DNA of 64,000 nt from Cognatitamlana sp035818475 (GTDB lineage Bacteria > Bacteroidota > Bacteroidia > Flavobacteriales > Flavobacteriaceae): assembly GCF_035818475.1 (NCBI RefSeq), contig NZ_JAYMGV010000001.1, forward strand, positions 1,922,001-1,986,000, given 5' to 3'. Every line of letters starts with the position of its first letter. The first letter of the stretch is position 1. Position numbers and translations under genes: made by a program. Below, in pieces: positions 54,358 to 62,329 of the stretch. The notes beneath the pieces are model-generated. The model was not told where the DNA came from. It did not search any database and saw only the letters and a list, made by a program, of their open reading frames with translations.

Positions 54358-55962
54358 ATGATTATCAAAAAGCTTTTTTTTCTTTTATTTTTTATAAGTG
54401 CAAATACTTTTGCTCAGGAAACCCTGATTTGGAAAAGATATATAGGTGAAATTTCTAATCCGGAAATTCCCAAACTTTTTGATTATTCGTATGCCGGTTA
54501 TAAATTAGGTGAAGTAGGAATACCTAAAGCGCAAAAGCACTTAAAAGTCTTTAATGTGATGGATTTTGGTGCTATACCTAATGATACGATTTCAGACCAG
54601 CAAGCTATTCAAAAAGCTATTCATGCTGCTGAAAAAAACAAGGGAGGAGTTGTGTTTTTTCCTAAAGGTGAATTTTTGATTAATGTTCAACCTAAAAAAG
54701 TAAATCCAATTACTGTTAGGTCTTCAAATATTATTCTAAAAGGGAGTGGTTGGGGTAAGAACGGTACTGTAATTCACATGAAAGATCACATGCTGAAAAG
54801 ATACCCGGATGAGCCGGAATGGAAAGTAAGTTATATGTTTGAATTTTATTCGAATACTAAAAAAACAGCGATAACTCACATTACATCAAACGCTAAAGCA
54901 GGTACTTTTAAAATTGAAGTGAAAAATATTAGTGCTTTTAAAAATGCTGAATACATTCAATTAGAAATGCCTTTTAATTTAAATGCCGTTTCAGAATCTT
55001 TAGCTGAAAAAAAGCCACGTCCTCACTGGGAAAAGGTAAACAATGAGGGGGTGACTTTTATTGAAAATCATGAAATAAAAAGTATTACGGGGAATACAAT
55101 TATTTTAAAAGATCCTTTAATAAATACAATAAATACAGATTATAATTGGCAAGCCAAACCATTTTTTCCTTTAGAAAATGTAGGGGTTGAAGATATTTTT
55201 TTTAAAGCAAATTTTAAAGATAAGTTTGTACATCATAAAAATTTTATTCATGATAATGCATGGTCTGTAATAGCTATGCAAAGTATTGCAAACTCTTGGG
55301 TAAGGCGATGTAGGTTTAGTAATATTACAGGAGCAGTTTCAATACGTAATGGCTATGCCTTTTCAATTTTGATGCTATTAATTGAAGGGAATGGCGGGCA
55401 TAAATTAACTAATGTTGCAGAGTCAACAAGAGTGCTTACAGGGTTAATTAATGATGCTACAAATAATGGGCAATTTCATGGAGCTTCTATGTCTCATAAA
55501 ACTTCGGGTTCCGTTATTTGGCGTGTGAAAACACCAAAACAAGGATGGGATTCGCATGCAGATATTCCAAAAAATAATCTGGTGGATATGTATGAAGCTG
55601 CTAAGATGACAGCCCACGGCGGCTATCATAAAAATGAACCACATCATTTAAAAGGCCTGACACTTTGGAATTATAAAAGAGTTGGGGATACGGTTTCAGA
55701 TTATAATTTTTGGAGCCTTTCCGGAAAAGGAATGTATTGGGGCTTTTCAGCAGTTAATCCTATAGTTGTTGGCCTGCACGGTACAACAACTACTTTTAAC
55801 AAAACTAATGTAGGGTATATAGAAGGTTTAGGGCGCAAAGTTTTGCCGGAATCTTTATACGAAGCTCAATTAAAATACCGGTTAGGGATCAGGCCTAAAT
55901 GGATGCGTAAGAACTTAAAAGAGTGGCATAAAATAGAAAAAGAGTGGTTGAAAAATGAATAA
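54358..55962 (+). CDS. Secreted beta-helix protein, pectate-lyase superfamily, DUF4955-like
   Basis: The ATG at 54358 gives 534 residues with signal peptide KKLFFLLFFISANTFA; an in-frame GTG at 54328 overlaps the regulator end. After a short N-terminal part the segment FNVMDFGAIPNDTISDQQAIQKAIHAAEKNKGG opens a pectate-lyase-3/GH28-type beta-helix (AIPND then a repeat core to about 370). The C-terminal GYHKNEPHHLKGLTLWNYKRVGD segment looks like DUF4955. It may be the lyase that generates the unsaturated uronates handled by KduI/KduD, but no lyase catalytic residues can be named. It follows the LacI regulator by 30 nt and is co-expressed with it. Confidence 0.82.
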   Translation: MIIKKLFFLLFFISANTFAQETLIWKRYIGEISNPEIPKLFDYSYAGYKLGEVGIPKAQKHLKVFNVMDFGAIPNDTISDQQAIQKAIHAAEKNKGGVVFFPKGEFLINVQPKKVNPITVRSSNIILKGSGWGKNGTVIHMKDHMLKRYPDEPEWKVSYMFEFYSNTKKTAITHITSNAKAGTFKIEVKNISAFKNAEYIQLEMPFNLNAVSESLAEKKPRPHWEKVNNEGVTFIENHEIKSITGNTIILKDPLINTINTDYNWQAKPFFPLENVGVEDIFFKANFKDKFVHHKNFIHDNAWSVIAMQSIANSWVRRCRFSNITGAVSIRNGYAFSILMLLIEGNGGHKLTNVAESTRVLTGLINDATNNGQFHGASMSHKTSGSVIWRVKTPKQGWDSHADIPKNNLVDMYEAAKMTAHGGYHKNEPHHLKGLTLWNYKRVGDTVSDYNFWSLSGKGMYWGFSAVNPIVVGLHGTTTTFNKTNVGYIEGLGRKVLPESLYEAQLKYRLGIRPKWMRKNLKEWHKIEKEWLKNE

Positions 55963-56112
55963 TAAAGACAGCTAAAAGCTTACAAGAGGTGTTTTTGAGA
56001 ACTTATCAGCTGTGTTTTGTGGCCTGGATAATGACCTTAGGGGAATAGCTTGCAACCTGTTTCTTCTTTAGGTGAAGGAATAAATATAATTGACGAATAG
56101 TAGGATAACTTG

Positions 56113-57027
56113 CTATAATACCATATTCTTATAAGGTATTACAGTTTCAAACCCTTTTCTTTTAAAGTATTCTGTAGGGTCAGATTTTGATGTAGCTAAT
56201 ACAAAATCTCCTCCCCAGGCGCCGAGACTTTTTATACTTCCTGGATAATCCTCAAATAGCATTGCCTTAACCGGGGTTTGTTTGGTTATTTTAGAGATTA
56301 CATATTCATGTTTTGTAATGAGGTTTTCAAAATCTTCCAACGCATTTGATTTGATCATTTCCAAACTAATAGTGTTAATCTCCTTAATTACATAATTAGA
56401 GTTCTGTTTGTTTTCCTTATAGTGTTTTATACCCTCACGGCTATTTTGTTTTTTGTTCAAATGAACAAAATATAAGTTGTCAATAAAATCAGGCGCAAAT
56501 TCCACAGGCTTTACTAGGGGTTTCCCATTTTTGATTTGGTAGGTTATTGGTGTATGATGTTGGGCACATGCAATGTCATAACCGCTACCTCCAAATGAGT
56601 TTTCTAATAGTGTATAGGCATCAACCCCTGCCCATTGCGCCAAATTGTTTATTAAAGTAGATGAGGTTCCCAAACCCCAGTTTGTTGCAAAATCTAGCTT
56701 GGTTGTAATTTTATAGCCCTTGTTGTTATTTAAAAAGTCAGGGTTTAATGATCTAATTGTATTAAATATTTGAATTAATCTCTTGGAAATGTCATCATAC
56801 TGATCCAGTTTTAATACCCTATTGTTTTTTATCTCAAATTCACTTGTAAACCAGGTCAGACCATTGTTATCTATACTGTTCCATATAAGTTTTGGATGTT
56901 CTATAGTTTCTACAGTTAATGATTGTCCAAATTTAGTAGGAACAGCAAATGAAAGCGCTCCATCAAGTACCACATATTCTCCTGAAATTAATAGCTTTCC
57001 GTTGCTGTAAAATACTTTACTTTTCAC
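56113..57027 (-). CDS. GHMP-family kinase (GYDIA type), mevalonate-pathway related
   Basis: 304 residues. The opening LLISGEYVVLDGALSFAVPTKFG is the N-terminal GHMP box, WGLGTSSTLINNLAQWAG is the phosphate-binding loop, and GSGYDIACAQHHTPI is the GYDIA motif that gives this subgroup its name. LGAWGGDFVLATS is the C-terminal motif. The start overlaps the end of the HMG-CoA reductase gene by 11 nt, so the two are translated together. A mevalonate or mevalonate-phosphate kinase role is suggested by that partner rather than by unique residues. Confidence 0.88.
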   Translation of the reverse strand: MKSKVFYSNGKLLISGEYVVLDGALSFAVPTKFGQSLTVETIEHPKLIWNSIDNNGLTWFTSEFEIKNNRVLKLDQYDDISKRLIQIFNTIRSLNPDFLNNNKGYKITTKLDFATNWGLGTSSTLINNLAQWAGVDAYTLLENSFGGSGYDIACAQHHTPITYQIKNGKPLVKPVEFAPDFIDNLYFVHLNKKQNSREGIKHYKENKQNSNYVIKEINTISLEMIKSNALEDFENLITKHEYVISKITKQTPVKAMLFEDYPGSIKSLGAWGGDFVLATSKSDPTEYFKRKGFETVIPYKNMVL

Positions 57028-58345
57028 TTGTAACTCTTAATTGATTTAGGGCTTCTGTAACCGCACTGTGGGTAACCGTATTATTTTTAAAGTGTTCAGT
57101 TAGCACTTTCTTTTCCGAATCACTGGCTTTAAACTGATTTAATATATTCATCAGATGCATTTTCATATGGCCCTGTTGAATCCCGGTAGTAGTTAAAGAA
57201 CGCAGTGCTGCAAAGTTTTGGGCTAATCCTGCCACAGCAACAATTTGCATGAGTTCTTTGGCTGAAGGCTTGTGTAATAACTCCAAAGACAGCTTAACTA
57301 AGGGATGCAATCCGGTTAAGCCTCCCACAGTTCCCAAAGCTAATGGAATTTCCATCCAGAAGGTAAAAATGCCATGTTCCACTTTAGCATGGCTTAAACT
57401 ACTATATTTCCCCTGTCTTGCGGCATAGGCGTGAATACCCGCTTCAACAGCTCTAAAGTCGTTACCGGTTGCAAGTACAACGGCATCAATACCATTCATA
57501 ATACCTTTATTATGTGTAACGGCTCTAAAGGGTTCTACTTCTGCAATATTAACGGCTTGAACAAATTTGTTAGCAAACGCTTCTCCCGAAACCGTATGAT
57601 CTTCACTAAGCGCTTCTACTTTACAACTTACTTCAGCCCGTACTAAGCAATCCGGAACATAATTAGACAAGATGCTCATCACTACATCTATATCTTTTTC
57701 ATCTTCAGAAAACAAATCAAAAGCTAAAGCTTCAGATTTAAAAGTTTTTGCAAACTGTTCCAGGCAGGAGTTTATAAAATTTGCCCCCATGGCGTCTAAA
57801 GTTTCAAAGGACACATGAAGTTGATAATAGTTATCTATATCAGAAGTTTTATCACGTAGCTTAATATCTACAACCCCGCCACCACGTTTTTTCATGTTTC
57901 TGGTTATATCTTCGGCATCATGAATTAGTTTTGGTTTTACTTGAGTGAAAAACTGCTGTAACTTTTCAAAATCTCCATTATAAGTAAAATGAACCTGACC
58001 TATTTTTGTGGTTGAAATAACCTTGGTTTTAAATCCGCCCCGGTCTAACCAAAATTTGGCAGCTTTACTTGCTGCAGCAACTACTGAACTTTCTTCAATA
58101 GCCATGGGAATGGTATATAGCTTTTTATTTATTAAAAAATTTGGCGCCACGCCTAATGGGAGGTAGTAGTTTGTAATGGTATTTTCAATAAATTCGTCAT
58201 GAAGTTGTTGTAACTTCTCATTATTATTCCAGTATTGCTTTAAAACATTTTTAGCACTTTCTGTGTTGTCAAAATAGGTGTCAACAATCCAATCTATCTT
58301 TTTTGATTTGGATAATTTAGAAAAGCCGGCAATAGATTTACTCAT
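57017..58345 (-). CDS. Hydroxymethylglutaryl-CoA reductase, class II type
   Basis: 442 residues. Class II features include SSVVAAASKAAKFW, GGGVVDIKLRDK, ETLDAMGANFINSCLEQFA (catalytic region), GNDFRAVEAGIHAYAARQG and the His-containing tail LTTTGIQQGHMKMHL. The enzyme reduces HMG-CoA to mevalonate for isoprenoid synthesis in this phylum, although the class is sometimes named degradative. It overlaps the GHMP kinase gene. A minus-strand TATCTTTG (58365-58372 on the plus strand) 19 nt upstream of the start fits the -7 box but lacks a clear -33 partner. Confidence 0.94.
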   Translation of the reverse strand: MSKSIAGFSKLSKSKKIDWIVDTYFDNTESAKNVLKQYWNNNEKLQQLHDEFIENTITNYYLPLGVAPNFLINKKLYTIPMAIEESSVVAAASKAAKFWLDRGGFKTKVISTTKIGQVHFTYNGDFEKLQQFFTQVKPKLIHDAEDITRNMKKRGGGVVDIKLRDKTSDIDNYYQLHVSFETLDAMGANFINSCLEQFAKTFKSEALAFDLFSEDEKDIDVVMSILSNYVPDCLVRAEVSCKVEALSEDHTVSGEAFANKFVQAVNIAEVEPFRAVTHNKGIMNGIDAVVLATGNDFRAVEAGIHAYAARQGKYSSLSHAKVEHGIFTFWMEIPLALGTVGGLTGLHPLVKLSLELLHKPSAKELMQIVAVAGLAQNFAALRSLTTTGIQQGHMKMHLMNILNQFKASDSEKKVLTEHFKNNTVTHSAVTEALNQLRVTSEK

Positions 58346-58495
58346 AATATTTTAATTTGCAACGCAAAGATACTATCTTGGTGTCAATTTGTAATGAAAT
58401 GTTTAAAATTGCTATTATTTAACTGATATTTAAAAGGTTTTTTGAAGAATTTTTAGTAACCTTGACCTCATTTTGTGAAATAAATAGTTTTTTTG

Positions 58496-60733
58496 ATGAA
58501 ATACTTAAAATTCTCCTTTTTTGTTTGTCTGTTTATAACTTCACTGATTACAGCACAAACCAAAAATATTACTCTTGAAGATATTTGGAAGAATGGTACA
58601 TTTAGAGCAGAATATATGGATGCTTTACATTCTATGGCTAATGGTCAACAGTATTCAGTTTTAAATTTTGACAGGGCAACAAGAAGCACTTCTATAGATG
58701 TCTATGATTATAAAACCCTGAAAAAGGTTAAAACATTGGTGAGTTCTTCTAACCTGGAGGAGATGCCTTACTTTACTGATTATATCTTTAGTAAAGATGA
58801 GCAAAAAATTATTTTAGCAATTAACGAAGAGTCTATTTATCGTCGTTCAACTTTAGGGAATTATTTTATTTATGATGTAGGTAGTGCTTCGCTATCAATG
58901 ATTTCAGAAGATAAAATTCAGGAACCAACTTTTTCTCCTGATGGAAGTAAAGTTGCTTTTGCAAAAGATAATAATTTGTATGTAAAAGACTTAAAGTCTG
59001 ATGAAATCAAACAGATAACTTTTGATGGTGAAAAAAATAAAATCATTAATGGTATTGCAGATTGGGTTTATGAAGAAGAGTTTTCTTTTGTACGTGCTTT
59101 TGATTGGAATGCAGCCAGTAATAAAATAGCTTTTATTCGTTTTGACGAAACCAATGTGCCGGAATTCTCTATGGATGTATACGGAAACGGTTTGTATCAA
59201 ACACAACAAGTGTTTAAATACCCTAAGGCAGGAGAAGCTAATTCAGTAGTATCACTTCATATTTATAGTTTAGAAACTAATGCTTCTAAAGCAGCGAAAT
59301 TAGAAAAGTCCTATTCAGATTTCTATATTCCCAGAATTAAGTGGACCAGTGCTTCAGATGTCTTAAGCGCTCAGTATATTAACAGGCACCAAAATGAATT
59401 GGATTTGTGGATGATCAACACCAAAACTGATACTTCTCAATTAGTGTTGACAGAGAAGGATGAAGCGTATGTTGATATTACCGATAATTTAACTTTTTTA
59501 AAGGATAACAGCTTTATTTGGACCAGTGAAAAAGACGGTTATAATCATATTTATCATTATGATAAAAATGGAAAATTAATAAATCAAATTACTAAAGGGA
59601 ATTGGGAAGTCACTGATTACTATGGTTATGATGAAAAGGCCAATACCATCTTTTATCAATCTGTAGAAAATGGCTCAATTAATCGTGATGTATATGCTGT
59701 TAAATTAAATGGAAGACATAAAACCAGGTTAACAAAAGGAGATGGAACTAACAGTGCCGATTTTAGTGCTGATTTTTCATATTTCATAAATACATTTTCC
59801 AGTGCTACTACGCCTCCCGAGTTTACATTGAATAGTGCAAAATCAGGTAATTTGATAAAAAGTATTAAAGACAATGATGTGCTTTCTCAAAACCTCTCTA
59901 ATTATATAACGTCTAAGAAAGAGTTCAGTACGCTTAATGTTAATGGAAATGATCTGAATATGTGGATGATCAAACCGGCTGATTTTGACGACGCTAAAGC
60001 GTACCCTATGCTGATGACTCAATATTCAGGCCCGGGTTCCCAGGAAGTGGCTAATCAATGGCATAGTGCTAACGATTACTGGTACCAACATCTGGCACAA
60101 CAAGGTTATATTGTAGTTTGCATAGATGGAAGAGGCACAGGATATAAAGGAGCAGCTTTTAAAAAGGTAACTCAAAACCAATTAGGAAAGTATGAGGTTG
60201 AAGACCAGATTCAAGCTGCTAAACAATTAGGGGAATTGCCTTATGTTGATTCTGATAGAATAGGTATTTGGGGATGGAGCTTTGGTGGATTTATGAGTAG
60301 TAACTGCTTATTTAAAGGTAATGATGTGTTTAAAATGGCAATAGCAGTAGCACCTGTAAGTAGCTGGCGTTTTTATGACACTATATATACAGAACGTTAT
60401 ATGACCACACCACAAGAAAATGCCGGAGGTTATGATGAAAACTCACCAATAAATCATGTAGATAAACTTAAAGGCGATTTTCTTTTAATACATGGCTCTG
60501 GTGATGATAATGTGCATTTGCAAAATACCATGAGATTGGCTGAAGCTTTAATTCAGGCGGATAAACAGTTTGAATGGGCAGTGTATCCTGATAAAAATCA
60601 TGGGATCTATGGAGGTAATACCAGGCTTCACTTATTTAAAAAAATGACTCATTATATAAATAAAACACTTGGAGATAAAATGAAGAAGGAAGAAAACAGT
60701 GATAAAATCGATCAAGTGAAGATTAAAGGATAA
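58496..60733 (+). CDS. Secreted dipeptidyl peptidase IV (S9B serine peptidase)
   Basis: From the ATG at 58496 (745 residues; a TTG one codon earlier is in frame) there is a signal peptide (MKYLKFSFFVCLFITSLITAQ). About 60-480 is the eight-bladed DPP IV propeller (FSPDGSKVAFAKDNNLYVKD, WVYEEEF, FIWTSEKDGYNHIY). The alpha/beta-hydrolase domain follows, with the nucleophile elbow GWSFGG (Ser595), GSGDDNVH with the Asp, and DKNHGIYGG with the His. It releases X-Pro dipeptides from exported or imported peptides. It is followed 20 nt later by two peptide symporters, so peptide processing and uptake are joined. Confidence 0.95.
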   Translation: MKYLKFSFFVCLFITSLITAQTKNITLEDIWKNGTFRAEYMDALHSMANGQQYSVLNFDRATRSTSIDVYDYKTLKKVKTLVSSSNLEEMPYFTDYIFSKDEQKIILAINEESIYRRSTLGNYFIYDVGSASLSMISEDKIQEPTFSPDGSKVAFAKDNNLYVKDLKSDEIKQITFDGEKNKIINGIADWVYEEEFSFVRAFDWNAASNKIAFIRFDETNVPEFSMDVYGNGLYQTQQVFKYPKAGEANSVVSLHIYSLETNASKAAKLEKSYSDFYIPRIKWTSASDVLSAQYINRHQNELDLWMINTKTDTSQLVLTEKDEAYVDITDNLTFLKDNSFIWTSEKDGYNHIYHYDKNGKLINQITKGNWEVTDYYGYDEKANTIFYQSVENGSINRDVYAVKLNGRHKTRLTKGDGTNSADFSADFSYFINTFSSATTPPEFTLNSAKSGNLIKSIKDNDVLSQNLSNYITSKKEFSTLNVNGNDLNMWMIKPADFDDAKAYPMLMTQYSGPGSQEVANQWHSANDYWYQHLAQQGYIVVCIDGRGTGYKGAAFKKVTQNQLGKYEVEDQIQAAKQLGELPYVDSDRIGIWGWSFGGFMSSNCLFKGNDVFKMAIAVAPVSSWRFYDTIYTERYMTTPQENAGGYDENSPINHVDKLKGDFLLIHGSGDDNVHLQNTMRLAEALIQADKQFEWAVYPDKNHGIYGGNTRLHLFKKMTHYINKTLGDKMKKEENSDKIDQVKIKG

Positions 60734-60753
60734 ACTAACTTAGAATTATATTT

Positions 60754-62292
60754 ATGGCAGACTCAACTACTATTAAGGAAAAGGAGCTTTGGGGACACCC
60801 AATAGGGTTATATGTATTGTTTTTAACTGAAATGTGGGAGCGTTTCTCCTACTATGGTATGCGAGGGCTTTTGTCTCTTTATATGGCGGCAGAACTAACA
60901 GATGCTCAAGGTCCTGGTTTAGGCTGGACAAATGCCGAAGCTTTAAAGTTATATGGCTGGTACACTATGCTGGTGTATTTAATGTCTATTCCGGGAGGAA
61001 TGATTGCAGATAAGTTACTTGGACAAAAACGTTCGGTACTTATAGGTGCTATAATATTGGTGCTTGGGCACGGTACTTTGGCGATTGAAGAACTTTGGGC
61101 TTTTTATACGGGTTTGATTTTAATAATATTGGGTGTTGGTATGTTAAAACCTAATATTTCTACTATGGTTGGAGGGCTTTATGGAAAGAACGATATAAGA
61201 CGGGATAAAGGATTTAGTATATTTTATATTGGTATTAATACAGGTTCCTTGTTGGCTACAACAACAGTTGGGCTTGTTGTAGCAAAGTGGGGATGGCATG
61301 CTGGATTTGGCTTGGCAGGAATAGGTATGTTGCTGGGCTTGATAGTTTATATTTGGGGGCAAAAATATTTGGTTCATGTTGGGAATAAAACTTCAGATGA
61401 AGAGATAAAAGATCAAGTAGCCATATCTCAGCTTTTTGGTAGTTTAATGAAATCACCAAAGCATTTGGTAATTGTGAGTGGATTAATTGCCTTATCAATA
61501 TATTATGGAGGGTTTGTTCTTTCAGAAATAGATCACTGGGCTTATATGATTCTTTTTATTTTTCTTTCCCTAGTAGTAGGTATGTTAATGATGATATATA
61601 AAAGTCTAAGGTCACAAATTGAAAAAGATCGATTTTTAGTAGTATTATTATCGTTCATGTTAGTCATTGTTTTTTGGGGAGCGTTTGAGCAGGCAGGTGG
61701 ATTAATGAATTTATACACTAACGATTATACCAATAGAATGTTATTTGGGTGGGAAGTTCCAACAATATGGTTTCAAAGTTTAAATGCAGGGTTTATTATT
61801 CTGTTTGCTGTAGCAGTAGCTAATTATTGGGCTAAACGCAAACTTAAAAATAAAGAAGCTAGTTCCTTGTTTAAAATGGCTACTGGAACTATAATAATGG
61901 GACTCGGTTTTGTGTTTATGGTATTTGCTGTAATGGATTATAATGCTAATGGTTCTTCAGCAATGTATTGGTTGGTACTGGCTTATTTTTTTCATACTAT
62001 TGGAGAGTTATCATCTTCACCGGTATCACTTTCTTTCGTTACAAAATTGGCACCGGTTAGGTATGCATCCTTAATGATGGGATTGTATTTTGCTTCTACC
62101 GGACTGGGAAATAAAGTGGCAGGTTTACTTGGGGAATCTGCTTCAGAATATGGTGAATATACCATTTTTGCTGGGATAACCATATTTACCGTAGTTTTTG
62201 GTTTATTGGTGATTACTATTTTAAAACCACTGAAAAGGTTAACTCATGGTGCAGAAGATAAAGAACGCTTAATGCATTCAGATGAAGCCTAA
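60754..62292 (+). CDS. Proton-dependent oligopeptide transporter (POT/PTR family)
   Basis: 512 residues with about 14 membrane helices. The proton-coupling motif ExxERFxYYG is present as EMWERFSYYGMRG near the N-terminus, and PGGMIADKLLGQKRSVLIG matches the helix 2-3 loop of POT transporters, as does GKNDIRRDKGFSIFYIGINTGSL. HTIGELSSSPVSLSFVTKLAP is typical of helix 10-11. It should import di- and tripeptides, including those released by DPP IV upstream. The next gene is a homologous copy 37 bp on. Confidence 0.95.
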   Translation: MADSTTIKEKELWGHPIGLYVLFLTEMWERFSYYGMRGLLSLYMAAELTDAQGPGLGWTNAEALKLYGWYTMLVYLMSIPGGMIADKLLGQKRSVLIGAIILVLGHGTLAIEELWAFYTGLILIILGVGMLKPNISTMVGGLYGKNDIRRDKGFSIFYIGINTGSLLATTTVGLVVAKWGWHAGFGLAGIGMLLGLIVYIWGQKYLVHVGNKTSDEEIKDQVAISQLFGSLMKSPKHLVIVSGLIALSIYYGGFVLSEIDHWAYMILFIFLSLVVGMLMMIYKSLRSQIEKDRFLVVLLSFMLVIVFWGAFEQAGGLMNLYTNDYTNRMLFGWEVPTIWFQSLNAGFIILFAVAVANYWAKRKLKNKEASSLFKMATGTIIMGLGFVFMVFAVMDYNANGSSAMYWLVLAYFFHTIGELSSSPVSLSFVTKLAPVRYASLMMGLYFASTGLGNKVAGLLGESASEYGEYTIFAGITIFTVVFGLLVITILKPLKRLTHGAEDKERLMHSDEA

Positions 62293-62329
62293 GGCTTTGA
62301 ATTAATAGATAATTAAAAAAATTATACTC

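Noticed and set aside
55967..56026. Possible terminator between the beta-helix gene and the GHMP kinase (ACAGCT with AGCTGT, then GTTTT)
   Set aside because: Only six pairs around a loop of more than 30 nt; too weak to call.
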